Assembly: GCA_035551475.1 (NCBI GenBank)
Contig: DASZMX010000011.1
Span: forward strand, 1 to 7,183
Reading direction: 5' to 3'
Source of the DNA: DASZMX01 sp035551475
Lineage (GTDB): Bacteria > Verrucomicrobiota > Verrucomicrobiia > Limisphaerales > Palsa-1400
Length of the DNA: 7,183 nt
In this document: in pieces, positions 1 to 5,797 of the stretch
Layout: the number at the start of each line of letters is the position of its first letter
Position numbering within the stretch: the first letter of the stretch is position 1
Program-made: the position numbers and the translations under genes
The notes under the pieces: model-generated
What the model saw: only the letters and a program-made list of their open reading frames with translations
Database searches by the model: none
What the model was told of the DNA's origin: nothing

Positions 1-1086
1 GTGGCTCTGTGGCCGCTCTACGTGCTGCATGTGACCGAATTTTATCCCGGCCAAATGCATGCGCGCCTGATGGCCAATGGTTTTTTTGGCGGGTTCATCC
101 TCGGGTTCGTCGGCACGGCGCTGCCCCGGATGTTGTCCAGCTTCCCGCTGACCTTGTGGGAAATGGGCCTGCTCCTCGTGATTTATTTGACAATGGCGGC
201 GGCTTATTTTCGCGCCAAAATCGTCTGGGGCGATTGGCTTTTTCTCGGCATGCTGGGCTGGTTCGCCCTCTGCGGCGTGCGCCGCGTGTTCCGGCGCGCC
301 GATAATCCGCCGCCGGGATTTGTCCTCGTGCTCCTGGGATTGCTCTGCGCCGCGGCGGGCGCGGCTCTGGCCATCGCGGAAGCCAACGCCGATGAGGCGC
401 GCTGGGCCGCTCTGCAACATTTGCTTTCCTACCAGGGTTTTGTTCTCTTCCCAATCCTCGGCGTGGGCCCCTTCATTCTGCCACGTTTTTTTGGCCTCCC
501 CAGCGCCCAGGATTTGCCGGAATCGCGCCGTTTTTCCGCCGCGTGGCTGCGCCAGGCCGTCGCGGCGCCGCTGGTGGCCGCCGTAATCCTGCTTTCATTT
601 TACCTCGAATACGCCGGCTGGCTGCGAGCGGGGCCGGCCTTGCGGTTGGGCGCGGCCTTTCTTTATATCGCGACGCAAGTTCCCCTCTTTCGCGCCGCTC
701 CGGTGTCGAATGCCTTTAGCCTCACGTTGAAAATTGCCTTCAGCTTGTTGCTGGCGGGATTCGCGGGCGGCATGATCCTGCCCAGCCAGCGCGTGGGGCT
801 TTTACACTTGACGCTCATCGGCGGCTTTGCCGCAATCACCCTGGCGGTGGCCACGCGCGTGATCTTGGGCCACAGCGGGCGCCTGGCGGAGATGTCCAGG
901 CCCAACCGATGGTTTCTGGCGACAATGGGGGTGATCTGGTTCGCGATGGTGACGCGCATCACCGGGGATTTTTTGCTCAAAACCAAATTCACCCACTACG
1001 CCTATGGGGCGGTTGTATGGATCATCGGCATCGCGATCTGGTCAGCGATGGTTCTGGGAAAAGTCCTGCAAAAGGACGAGGAATAA
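1..1086 (+). CDS. NnrS family multi-pass membrane protein, 5'-truncated by the window edge
   Basis: NnrS proteins are inner-membrane haem/copper proteins associated with nitric-oxide and nitrosative-stress tolerance. Visible here are about ten hydrophobic segments spread over 361 residues. Three family hallmarks are present: a HARLMxxGFxGGFILGF block early on (residues 20-36), LLHLTLIGGFA (267-277) and VATRVILGHSGR (283-294). The histidines at 20, 269 and 291 are candidate metal or haem ligands. The reading frame is open from the first base. The GTG at position 1 is in frame, but family members usually have roughly 30-60 residues before the HARLM block, including a first membrane helix, so the true start is probably upstream of the window. 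The TAA stop (1084-1086) directly abuts the stop codon of the convergent lipoprotein gene, with no hairpin terminator visible. Family assignment is firm; physiological role is inferred from the family. Neighbours give no nitrogen-oxide context within the window. Confidence 0.85.
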   Translation: MALWPLYVLHVTEFYPGQMHARLMANGFFGGFILGFVGTALPRMLSSFPLTLWEMGLLLVIYLTMAAAYFRAKIVWGDWLFLGMLGWFALCGVRRVFRRADNPPPGFVLVLLGLLCAAAGAALAIAEANADEARWAALQHLLSYQGFVLFPILGVGPFILPRFFGLPSAQDLPESRRFSAAWLRQAVAAPLVAAVILLSFYLEYAGWLRAGPALRLGAAFLYIATQVPLFRAAPVSNAFSLTLKIAFSLLLAGFAGGMILPSQRVGLLHLTLIGGFAAITLAVATRVILGHSGRLAEMSRPNRWFLATMGVIWFAMVTRITGDFLLKTKFTHYAYGAVVWIIGIAIWSAMVLGKVLQKDEE

Positions 1087-1254
1087 TTACCGGCCCTGAT
1101 TGATCGAGGAAGGCAGCGGCCCTTCCCAATTCTGCGGCGCGTTCCACGGCAGCGAGGAGACGTTTTCCGGGTTGTTATCCGTGGCGCAACCGCTCAAAGC
1201 CAGGGCGGCGGCCGCCAGAAACAAAGCGCAAAAAAAGACGCGCCAGATTTTCAT
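1087..1254 (-). CDS. small lipoprotein (55 aa), unknown function
   Basis: The protein starts MKIWRVFFCALFLAAAALAL, then a lipobox L-S-G-C with the acylated cysteine at residue 23. This leaves a mature peptide of only about 33 residues. The mature part begins ATDNNPENVSSLPWNAPQNW and ends in PLPSSINQGR. I recall similar tiny lipoproteins with an NPxNVSxxPWNxPxxWE pattern in Verrucomicrobiota genomes, but no function is known to me. An upstream in-frame ATG at 1302 would add 16 residues that overlap the preceding gene and put charged residues before the signal sequence, so I chose the ATG at 1254. It starts 2 bp after the stop codon of the coiled-coil gene, with no Shine-Dalgarno sequence in front (TTGACC directly before ATG), suggesting translational coupling and a shared transcript. 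The product is probably anchored to the outer or inner membrane facing the periplasm. Confidence 0.78.
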   Translation of the reverse strand: MKIWRVFFCALFLAAAALALSGCATDNNPENVSSLPWNAPQNWEGPLPSSINQGR

Positions 1255-1256
1255 GG

Positions 1257-2009
1257 TCAATCGATCACGCGGCAGTCTTCGTTGATATCGCCCTTGGTCC
1301 AATTGGGCAGGATATTGGCGATGGCGCGATTCTTTGCCACACTGACAATGCGGACTTTGCCCACAAATTGGCCGCCATGGTCCACCAGCATTTCGCCGCG
1401 TTCGAGCAGGCCGTTGTCCGAACCGATGTCCAGCACGACGAAACCGAACTTGGGATCGACACTCAGAATGTGGCCGCGAAGACCCGCCGGTTCCAGCACG
1501 GTTTCGGCCGGGCCGCGCAAGGCGTCCAATTCCCGTTGCAATTCGTTGGCCTTGGCCACGATGATTTTGTTTTCCGCAATATATTGATCACGCTCTTTTT
1601 GCGTGCTGGCCAGGTTTGCGATGACGGCTTTGACCTGTTCGGGTTGCAGGCCGATTTGGCGCCATTTGTCCAATTCCTGCTGGGCGGTGTCGCGGTCCGC
1701 GCGGGTGCGGGTCAGCGTGGTCGTCAAATCCTTGTTCTGGGTTTCGAGATCGGTGACGCGGCCATTGGCGGTGGCGAGTTCGCCCTGCGTCTGGGTCAAT
1801 TTCGCGGTGGTGTCCTTGAGGTCGCCTTCCGTCTTTTTCAACTTGGCCAGCGCTTCAGTCTTGGCCTTGGTCTCGGCGGTAAGCTGGGTGTGGTAATCAT
1901 CGCGCTCACCAATGGTCTTGAGCATGACATTGCGGCCAAAATACGCGCTAATGCCGGCGGCGGCCAAACCTGCGACTATCGCGACGATCAAAAAGATTCG
2001 AGTTAGCAT
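1257..2009 (-). CDS. membrane-anchored coiled-coil protein with C-terminal beta-rich domain, unknown function
   Basis: 250 residues in three parts. Residues 4-24 form one hydrophobic helix, either an uncleaved anchor or a signal sequence, with Arg4 before it. Residues about 35-115 and 130-166 are Lys/Glu/Gln/Thr/Leu-rich, with repeated LxxTxxxL-type spacing typical of a long coiled coil. Residues about 176-248 are a compact, probably beta domain with GLRGHILSVD, FGFVVLDIGSDNGL, GEMLVDHGGQFVGKVRIV and AIANILP. The pattern 'GxVxxVD..xGFVVLDIGSxxGv..G..L.V...gxxVGkvri' resembles domains in envelope proteins of Verrucomicrobiota and Planctomycetes and, loosely, FlgT-C-like or MreC-like beta domains; I cannot assign a family. 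It is the first gene of a two-gene unit with the lipoprotein and has its own promoter just upstream. The leader is short (about 18 nt) and lacks a clear Shine-Dalgarno sequence. It probably acts in the periplasm as a structural or tethering component; that role is inference. Confidence 0.82.
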   Translation of the reverse strand: MLTRIFLIVAIVAGLAAAGISAYFGRNVMLKTIGERDDYHTQLTAETKAKTEALAKLKKTEGDLKDTTAKLTQTQGELATANGRVTDLETQNKDLTTTLTRTRADRDTAQQELDKWRQIGLQPEQVKAVIANLASTQKERDQYIAENKIIVAKANELQRELDALRGPAETVLEPAGLRGHILSVDPKFGFVVLDIGSDNGLLERGEMLVDHGGQFVGKVRIVSVAKNRAIANILPNWTKGDINEDCRVID

Positions 2010-2070
2010 GGGAGCTGTGTTTACGTTCCCTTAAATTTACCGACCCTCCCGGAGGATGTCAAAAGAGAAG
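2010..2070 (-). promoter_or_regulatory. sigma70-like promoter for the coiled-coil/lipoprotein unit
   Basis: On the minus strand, TTGACA (2062-2057) is a perfect -35 box. It is followed by a 17-bp spacer and TAAATT (2039-2034), a 4/6 match to the -10 consensus. Transcription would begin near 2027, giving a leader of about 18 nt to the ATG at 2009. The box positions and optimal spacing are seen directly; activity is inferred. The promoter fills the 61-bp gap after the lytic transglycosylase gene, so the downstream pair can be expressed independently of recN. Confidence 0.65.
2045..2055. repeat. 11-bp palindrome inside the promoter spacer (possible operator)
   Basis: CCTCC-C-GGAGG is a perfect inverted repeat with 5-bp arms and a 1-bp centre. 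It lies entirely within the 17-bp spacer between the -35 and -10 boxes. A regulator binding here could act directly on the promoter. It is too short and GC-rich to be sure it is not chance, and no T-tract follows on either strand, so it does not read as a terminator. Confidence 0.35.
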
Positions 2071-2616
2071 TTATGACTTAAATTCACCGCGCCGATGATA
2101 CCGTTCCGCGCGCTGCAAAATGGCCAGCGCATACGTGCGCGAACTGGGAAACTGCACCTGAATCAGAAAGACCTGGCCATTGGTGAGGCCCGCTCCGGTT
2201 TGCCATTTGAGCACATTGCCGCGCCCGGCATTGTAATCAATCAAGGCATAGAGCGGCGGATTGTCGGTGCGCTGGTAGCGGCCCAGCGCTTTTTTCAGGT
2301 AACACGAGCCCGCCATAATATTCGTGGAAGGGTCGAAGCAATAGGCCGGATCGAACCCGCCCTCCATCGCCGCCACCTCGCGGATTTGCATCAGCCCCAT
2401 TTCCCCGGCGCGGCCCCGAGCCGTGGGATTGAACCGGCTTTCGCGCCAGATCAGGGCTTTGATCAAAGCGGGATCCAATTGATAATGCCGCGCCGCCGCC
2501 GCAATCACCTTGTCGAACCGATGCTCCCGCCAATAGTCGTAGCCCCACCAGATCGCGAAGCCGATGGCCGCCACCAGCGCAACCAGCGTTAACCGATGAC
2601 GGTCGAGCGTCTTCAA
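2071..2616 (-). CDS. membrane-anchored lytic transglycosylase (SLT family 1 domain)
   Basis: Cleaves the glycan strands of peptidoglycan in the periplasm, forming 1,6-anhydro ends. With the start used here (181 residues), residues 8-24 are a hydrophobic signal anchor. The SLT domain runs from about 36 to 165: ALIKALIWRESRFNP with catalytic Glu59, then GLMQI (74-78), FDPSTNIMAGSCYL (94-107) and YNAGRGNV (128-135), the standard fold motifs in order. The size matches small single-domain transglycosylases. Start choice: a TTG at 2616 overlaps the TGA stop of the upstream gene (TTGA), giving a compact MKTLDRHRL N-terminus directly before the anchor. A GTG at 2673 preceded by GAGGG would add 19 residues, overlap the upstream gene by 61 bp and put an odd GGQYAAAHLF tail before the anchor. 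I prefer the TTG but cannot exclude the GTG. It is last in the recN operon. Enzyme class is firm; substrate specificity is not visible. Confidence 0.85.
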   Translation of the reverse strand: MKTLDRHRLTLVALVAAIGFAIWWGYDYWREHRFDKVIAAAARHYQLDPALIKALIWRESRFNPTARGRAGEMGLMQIREVAAMEGGFDPAYCFDPSTNIMAGSCYLKKALGRYQRTDNPPLYALIDYNAGRGNVLKWQTGAGLTNGQVFLIQVQFPSSRTYALAILQRAERYHRRGEFKS

Positions 2617-3689
2617 AACACCGCCACGCTTACGGAATAAATGGGCGGCAGCGTATTGGCCACCAGGCTCCACGATTCGCCCTCATCGCTCGAACCGTAA
2701 AGATGCCCGGTGTTCGTGCCGAAATAAACTCCCGCCGGCTCCAGTGAATCGCTGGCCATGCCCTCGCGATAAACGCCCGCGAAGACATTTTCCTGCGGCA
2801 AACCTTTTCCCAACGCCTGCCAGCTTTGCCCGGTGTCGCGGCTGCGAAACACCCGCAGCTTTTGCTCCGGCGGCGTGCGGAATTCCGCCCCTTGCAGCGG
2901 CAAAACGAAAAGTGTTTTCGGATCACGCGGATGCAGCGCCAGCGGAAACCCAAAATCCGACGGCAACCCCGGCGTGATTTCGTCCCAATGCCGTCCGCCA
3001 TCGCCGCTGCGATACATGCCGCAATGGTTCTGCTGAAAAAGGGTTTGGCCATCGCACGCCAGCAGCAGTTTATGCACGCATTGCCCGTACTCGGGATATT
3101 TGTCCGGCATGAACTCCGCGCGCGTGCCGCGATTGGCCGTTTCCCACGTCTGGCCGCCGTCCTCCGTGCGAAAAACGCCGACCGCCGAAATCCCCACGAA
3201 CAGGCGTTGCGGATTCGTGTGGTCGATCACGATGGAATGCAGGCAAAGCCCGCCCGCGCCGGGATGCCAGCGCGCGCGCGTCGGATGCTGCGACAACGCC
3301 GTCATCTCGTCCCAATTTGCTCCGCCGTCCGTGGTGCGAAAGAGCGCCGCCGGCGCCACGCCCATATATAACACGCCGGGCTCGCTGGCGCGGCCGGGCT
3401 CAATGTGCCAGAGGCGGTCCAGTTTCGTTCCGGAGCTTTCGGGGAACGACGGGTTGCGCTGCGCGTTCTCCCAGGTTTTGCCCAGATCGGGGGACCAAAT
3501 GGTTTCGCAGCCGAACCAGGCGTCATTGGAGGTGGCGTAAATGCGCCGCGTGCGCGGATCGAACACCGCATGATTGACCTCGCGTCCGCGCGCGAACGGC
3601 CCGCTCCACTCCCACTGGCGGCGGTCGGCGCTTGTCAATAGAAACAAACCTTTCTTGGTCCCCACGATCAAACAGATTTTGGCGCTCAT
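2613..3689 (-). CDS. Asp-box (BNR/sortilin-type) beta-propeller protein
   Basis: 358 residues with six evenly spaced Asp-box motifs of the S/T-x-D-x-G-x-x-W type: 66-73 SPDLGKTW, 119-126 TTDGGANW, 175-182 TEDGGQTW, 228-235 SGDGGRHW, 283-290 SRDTGQSW and 333-340 SSDEGESW. The spacing of about 50-56 residues suits a six- or seven-bladed propeller. Such proteins are often labelled exo-alpha-sialidase or glycosyl hydrolase. However, I see no clear arginine triad or signal peptide: the N-terminus MSAKICLIVGTKKGLFLL reads as the first propeller strand, so the protein is probably cytoplasmic. Asp boxes alone do not show catalysis. The ATG overlaps the recN stop codon as ATGA, with an AAAGG ribosome-binding motif inside the recN end. 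Its own stop overlaps the likely TTG start of the transglycosylase gene. Family assignment is firm; function is unknown, and a sialidase name would be over-annotation. Confidence 0.85.
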   Translation of the reverse strand: MSAKICLIVGTKKGLFLLTSADRRQWEWSGPFARGREVNHAVFDPRTRRIYATSNDAWFGCETIWSPDLGKTWENAQRNPSFPESSGTKLDRLWHIEPGRASEPGVLYMGVAPAALFRTTDGGANWDEMTALSQHPTRARWHPGAGGLCLHSIVIDHTNPQRLFVGISAVGVFRTEDGGQTWETANRGTRAEFMPDKYPEYGQCVHKLLLACDGQTLFQQNHCGMYRSGDGGRHWDEITPGLPSDFGFPLALHPRDPKTLFVLPLQGAEFRTPPEQKLRVFRSRDTGQSWQALGKGLPQENVFAGVYREGMASDSLEPAGVYFGTNTGHLYGSSDEGESWSLVANTLPPIYSVSVAVF

Positions 3690-5368
3690 GATTCAACCTT
3701 TCTCTTCAGCATTTCGCGCGCATGCCGCCGCGCGGCGTCGCTTTGCCCGCCCAACATGCGGGCGATCTCGTTGACGCGATCTTCCGCTTCCAACAATGTG
3801 ATTTCCGAAATGGTGCGGCCGCCCTCCAGCCGTTTGCTGACCACGTAGTGCGAGGCCGCCGCCGCCGCCACGGGCGGCAGATGCGTGATGCAAATCACCT
3901 GCCGCTGCCGCGCGATTTGCGCCATTTTTTCGCCAATCGCAGGTCCGGTTTCGCCGCCGACATTGGCGTCAATTTCGTCGAAAACCAGCAGCGGAATTTC
4001 ATCCTCCGCCGCCAGCGCCGTCTTCAACGCCAGCATCACGCGCGACATTTCGCCCGAGGACGCAATCGCGCGCAACGGCCGGGCCGGCTCGCCGACGTTG
4101 GGGGCAAATTGGAATTCGATTTCGTCGAGCCCGGAGGCGCGCGGCAGGGCGGCAAGCGCTTCATCGGTCTTCAGCGAAATTTCAAAATGACATTGTTGGA
4201 AACCCAGGTCGCGCAAATGGATCATGGCGGCTTTGGCCAATTTCGGCACGGCCCGGCGGCGTTGCGCGGACAATTCCTGCCCGGCGTGTTTCACTTCGGC
4301 GCGGATTTTTTCCAGCGCCGAATTCAGGCGCACCAGTTCCGCGTCGCGTTGCTCCAGCGCCTGCAATTTCCGCCGCGCCTCTTCGCCAAACGCGATGACG
4401 TCCGCGACCGAGCCGCCATATTTTCGCTTGAGCGATTGCAGGAGATTTACGCGCTCCTCCAGTTCGCGCAGGCGGGCGGGATCGATTTCTATCGCGTCGG
4501 CGTAATGGCGCAAGGCCGATTGCAGCTCGCTCCATGAAACCACGGCCTGCTCATGCAGCGGCGCGAGATTCCCGGCGCCGGGATCAAGCCGGTGCAAGTT
4601 TTGCAACGTGCGGCCCAATTCTCCCGCCTGGGCCAGCAGCGCCGTGTCGTTTTCGCTGAGGAGATTCAGCGCTTCCTGGCTCAATTCGAGCAACCGGGCG
4701 CCGTTGCTGGCGCGCTGAAAATCCTGCGTCGCCCGCTCCTCTTCGTCGGCCTGGAGGCGCGCGGCGGAAATTTCCGAGGATTGGTGCCGCAGCAAATCCA
4801 ACTGCTGCGCGTAGGTGCGCTCGTCCACAATCAGGCCAGCCTTCTCCGCTTCCAGTTCCGCGAGCCGCCGGATGAGGCCGCTGAATTTTTCCCGCGCCGG
4901 TTGCGCCCCCGCAAAGGCGTCGAGGATGTCCAACTGCCGGGCCGGGCTGAGCAACGATTGATGCTCGTGCGGGCCGTGCATATCAACCCACTCGGCGCCA
5001 AGGGCGGACAAAACCTGCAAGGTGGTGGGCGAGCCGTTGATGAACTGGCGGTTCGCGCCCGCCGCCGTGAATGTGCGCTTGACAATCAATTGGTCCTCCG
5101 CCGCCGGCTCCAGGCCGTGGGCGTCCAGAAATCTTTCCAGCCATGGCGCTTTTGCGCCGATGGCAAACACCGCCTCCACTGTGCAACTTTCCGCGCCCGA
5201 GCGGATGGCGGCGCGATCGGCGCGTTCGCCCAGCGCGAGATTGAGCGCGCCGATAATAATCGATTTGCCCGCGCCGGTTTCGCCCGTGATCACATTGTAG
5301 CCGGGCTGCAAAGGAAGCGTGAGGTCAGCCACCAAGGCGAGATTCTTAATGCGCAACAGGCTCAACAT
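3686..5368 (-). CDS. recN: DNA repair protein RecN
   Basis: RecN is an SMC-like ATPase in the cytoplasm that helps hold and repair DNA double-strand breaks together with RecA. The full 560 residues match the usual family length (about 550-570). In order: MLSLLRIKNLAL at the N-terminus; Walker A GETGAGKS (29-36); GANRQFING (104-112); Q-loop region VDMHGPHEHQSLL (128-140); a coiled-coil middle (about 155-375) broken by a short linker; ABC signature SSGEMSR (437-443); Walker B with PLLVFDEID (459-467) and catalytic Glu465; the switch histidine in CITHLPPVAA (493-502, His496); and the terminal RVNEIARMLGG (531-541). The ATG at 5368 gives the canonical family N-terminus; no Shine-Dalgarno sequence is evident. 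It heads an operon with the propeller and transglycosylase genes. I saw no E. coli- or Bacillus-type LexA box upstream, though the LexA motif of this lineage is not known to me. Small departures from consensus (see findings) do not suggest inactivation. Confidence 0.97.
   Translation of the reverse strand: MLSLLRIKNLALVADLTLPLQPGYNVITGETGAGKSIIIGALNLALGERADRAAIRSGAESCTVEAVFAIGAKAPWLERFLDAHGLEPAAEDQLIVKRTFTAAGANRQFINGSPTTLQVLSALGAEWVDMHGPHEHQSLLSPARQLDILDAFAGAQPAREKFSGLIRRLAELEAEKAGLIVDERTYAQQLDLLRHQSSEISAARLQADEEERATQDFQRASNGARLLELSQEALNLLSENDTALLAQAGELGRTLQNLHRLDPGAGNLAPLHEQAVVSWSELQSALRHYADAIEIDPARLRELEERVNLLQSLKRKYGGSVADVIAFGEEARRKLQALEQRDAELVRLNSALEKIRAEVKHAGQELSAQRRRAVPKLAKAAMIHLRDLGFQQCHFEISLKTDEALAALPRASGLDEIEFQFAPNVGEPARPLRAIASSGEMSRVMLALKTALAAEDEIPLLVFDEIDANVGGETGPAIGEKMAQIARQRQVICITHLPPVAAAAASHYVVSKRLEGGRTISEITLLEAEDRVNEIARMLGGQSDAARRHAREMLKRKVES
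3690..3702 (-). promoter_or_regulatory. ribosome-binding site for the propeller gene inside the recN 3' end
   Basis: On the minus strand the end of recN reads GAAAGGTTGAATC immediately before the ATG. The AAAGG core lies about 7 nt upstream of the start, a normal distance. Together with the ATGA stop/start overlap this supports translational coupling of recN and the propeller gene and fixes the start at 3689. Confidence 0.5.
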
Positions 5369-5388
5369 GGATCGAATATTCCGGCCCG

Positions 5389-5418
5389 ATTAAACCACGG
5401 ATTCCGCGGATTTGGCAA
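5389..5418 (-). promoter_or_regulatory. recN: candidate sigma70-like promoter for recN
   Basis: Minus strand TTGCCA (5418-5413, 5/6 to -35), an 18-bp spacer, and TTTAAT (5394-5389, 5/6 to -10). The start of transcription would lie near 5381, about 13 nt before the recN ATG. The spacer is AATCCGCGGAATCCGTGG, which itself looks like part of a dispersed repeat. Box matches are visible; promoter activity is inferred. Confidence 0.45.
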
Positions 5419-5500
5419 CAAAGGGGGTTAAAAGCAAGCAATTGGTCGCAAGATTTGGAATAATCCCGCAATCCTTGAAGCCATCTGGGATTCCGAGGGG

Positions 5501-5533
5501 AAATTTTAACAGAAGGAAGCAGAGGCAGCAGAG
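5501..5533. repeat. inverted arm of the intergenic repeat
   Basis: The reverse complement of this 33-bp purine-rich arm (core AACAGAAGGAAGCAGAGG) matches 5684-5716 at 30 of 33 positions and 5578-5610 at 28 of 33. It can therefore pair with either downstream unit, with a loop of 44 or 150 nt. It is probably an oppositely oriented, truncated copy of the same element. Confidence 0.75.
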
Positions 5534-5636
5534 AAAAATTCCTAAGGCACAAGTTTCTGAATCCCAAATGTCCCTTCCTCTGTTTCCTCTGCTTCCTCCT
5601 GTTAGAATCTTCCCTCCATGACCGGGCCGCGATGGC
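5531..5636. repeat. direct repeat unit A (106 bp)
   Basis: Begins GAGAAAAATTCC, contains TTTCTGAATCCCAAATGTCC, then three 9-bp pyrimidine microrepeats (TTCCTCTGT, TTCCTCTGC, TTCCTCCTG at 5575-5601), then GTTAGAA and a GC-rich end (GACCGGGCCGCGATGGC). The first 74 bases match unit B at 66 positions, all eight differences being transitions. Confidence 0.8.
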
Positions 5637-5749
5637 GAGAAAAGCTCCTGAGACACAGGTTTCTGAATTCCAAATGTCCCCTCCTCTGCTTCCTCTGCTT
5701 CCTCCTGTTAAAAATTCCCCCTCCGTGACCTGGCCGCGACGGTGGCGCG
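5637..5749. repeat. direct repeat unit B (113 bp)
   Basis: Same order of parts as unit A: GAGAAAAGCTCC, TTTCTGAATTCCAAATGTCC, microrepeats CTCCTCTGC/TTCCTCTGC/TTCCTCCTG (5681-5707), GTTAAAAA, and a GC-rich end that is a few bases longer than in A. The opening GAGAAAAAT recurs at 5750, as if a third unit once began there, but similarity stops after about 9 bases. Confidence 0.8.
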
Positions 5750-5797
5750 GAGAAAAATAGCCGTGTCATCCGCGTCTGAGGCGGGTACTTTTTCGCC

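Larger units (their letters stand above)
5369..5797. other. divergent intergenic region (recN | MBL hydrolase), repeat-rich and non-coding
   Basis: 429 bp between two divergent genes. From left to right it holds a candidate recN promoter (5389-5418, minus strand), a roughly 85-bp stretch with no recognised signal (about 5419-5500), an inverted repeat arm (5501-5533), two direct repeat units (5531-5749) and a short tail before the ATG at 5798. Open frames here (for example minus 5390-5656 and 5602-5901, plus 5412-5621) share repeated peptide segments only because they translate the DNA repeat; none shows conserved-protein character. I see no convincing promoter for the plus-strand gene: the best ribosome-binding candidate, GAGGCGGG at 5778-5785, is rather far from the ATG. 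Confidence 0.7.

Noticed and set aside
1..3. GTG at position 1 as the true NnrS start
   Set aside because: It would remove the usual first membrane segment of the family; the frame is open at the window edge, so truncation is more likely.
1368..2006. 212-codon plus-strand frame opposite the coiled-coil gene
   Set aside because: Gly/Phe/Leu/Val-rich low-complexity translation is the mirror of the coiled-coil codons; the minus-strand frame has an anchor, heptads, a C-terminal domain and a promoter.
2045..2055. Terminator for the transglycosylase gene
   Set aside because: The 5-bp-arm palindrome has only a 1-base centre, so cannot form a stable RNA hairpin, and no T-run follows; it fits better as part of the promoter spacer.
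3722..5431. Long plus-strand open frames (271 and 292 codons) opposite recN
   Set aside because: They are antisense to a clearly conserved RecN. Their translations are Arg/Ala/Gln-rich with no motif, as expected from GC-rich third-position bias.
5578..5716. Rho-independent terminator formed by the inverted arms
   Set aside because: Both neighbouring genes diverge from this region so no gene needs termination here, and the arms are separated by long loops without a terminal T-tract next to the stem.
5501..5749. CRISPR array
   Set aside because: Only two full units, over 100 bp each, directly adjacent without unique spacers, and no cas genes nearby.
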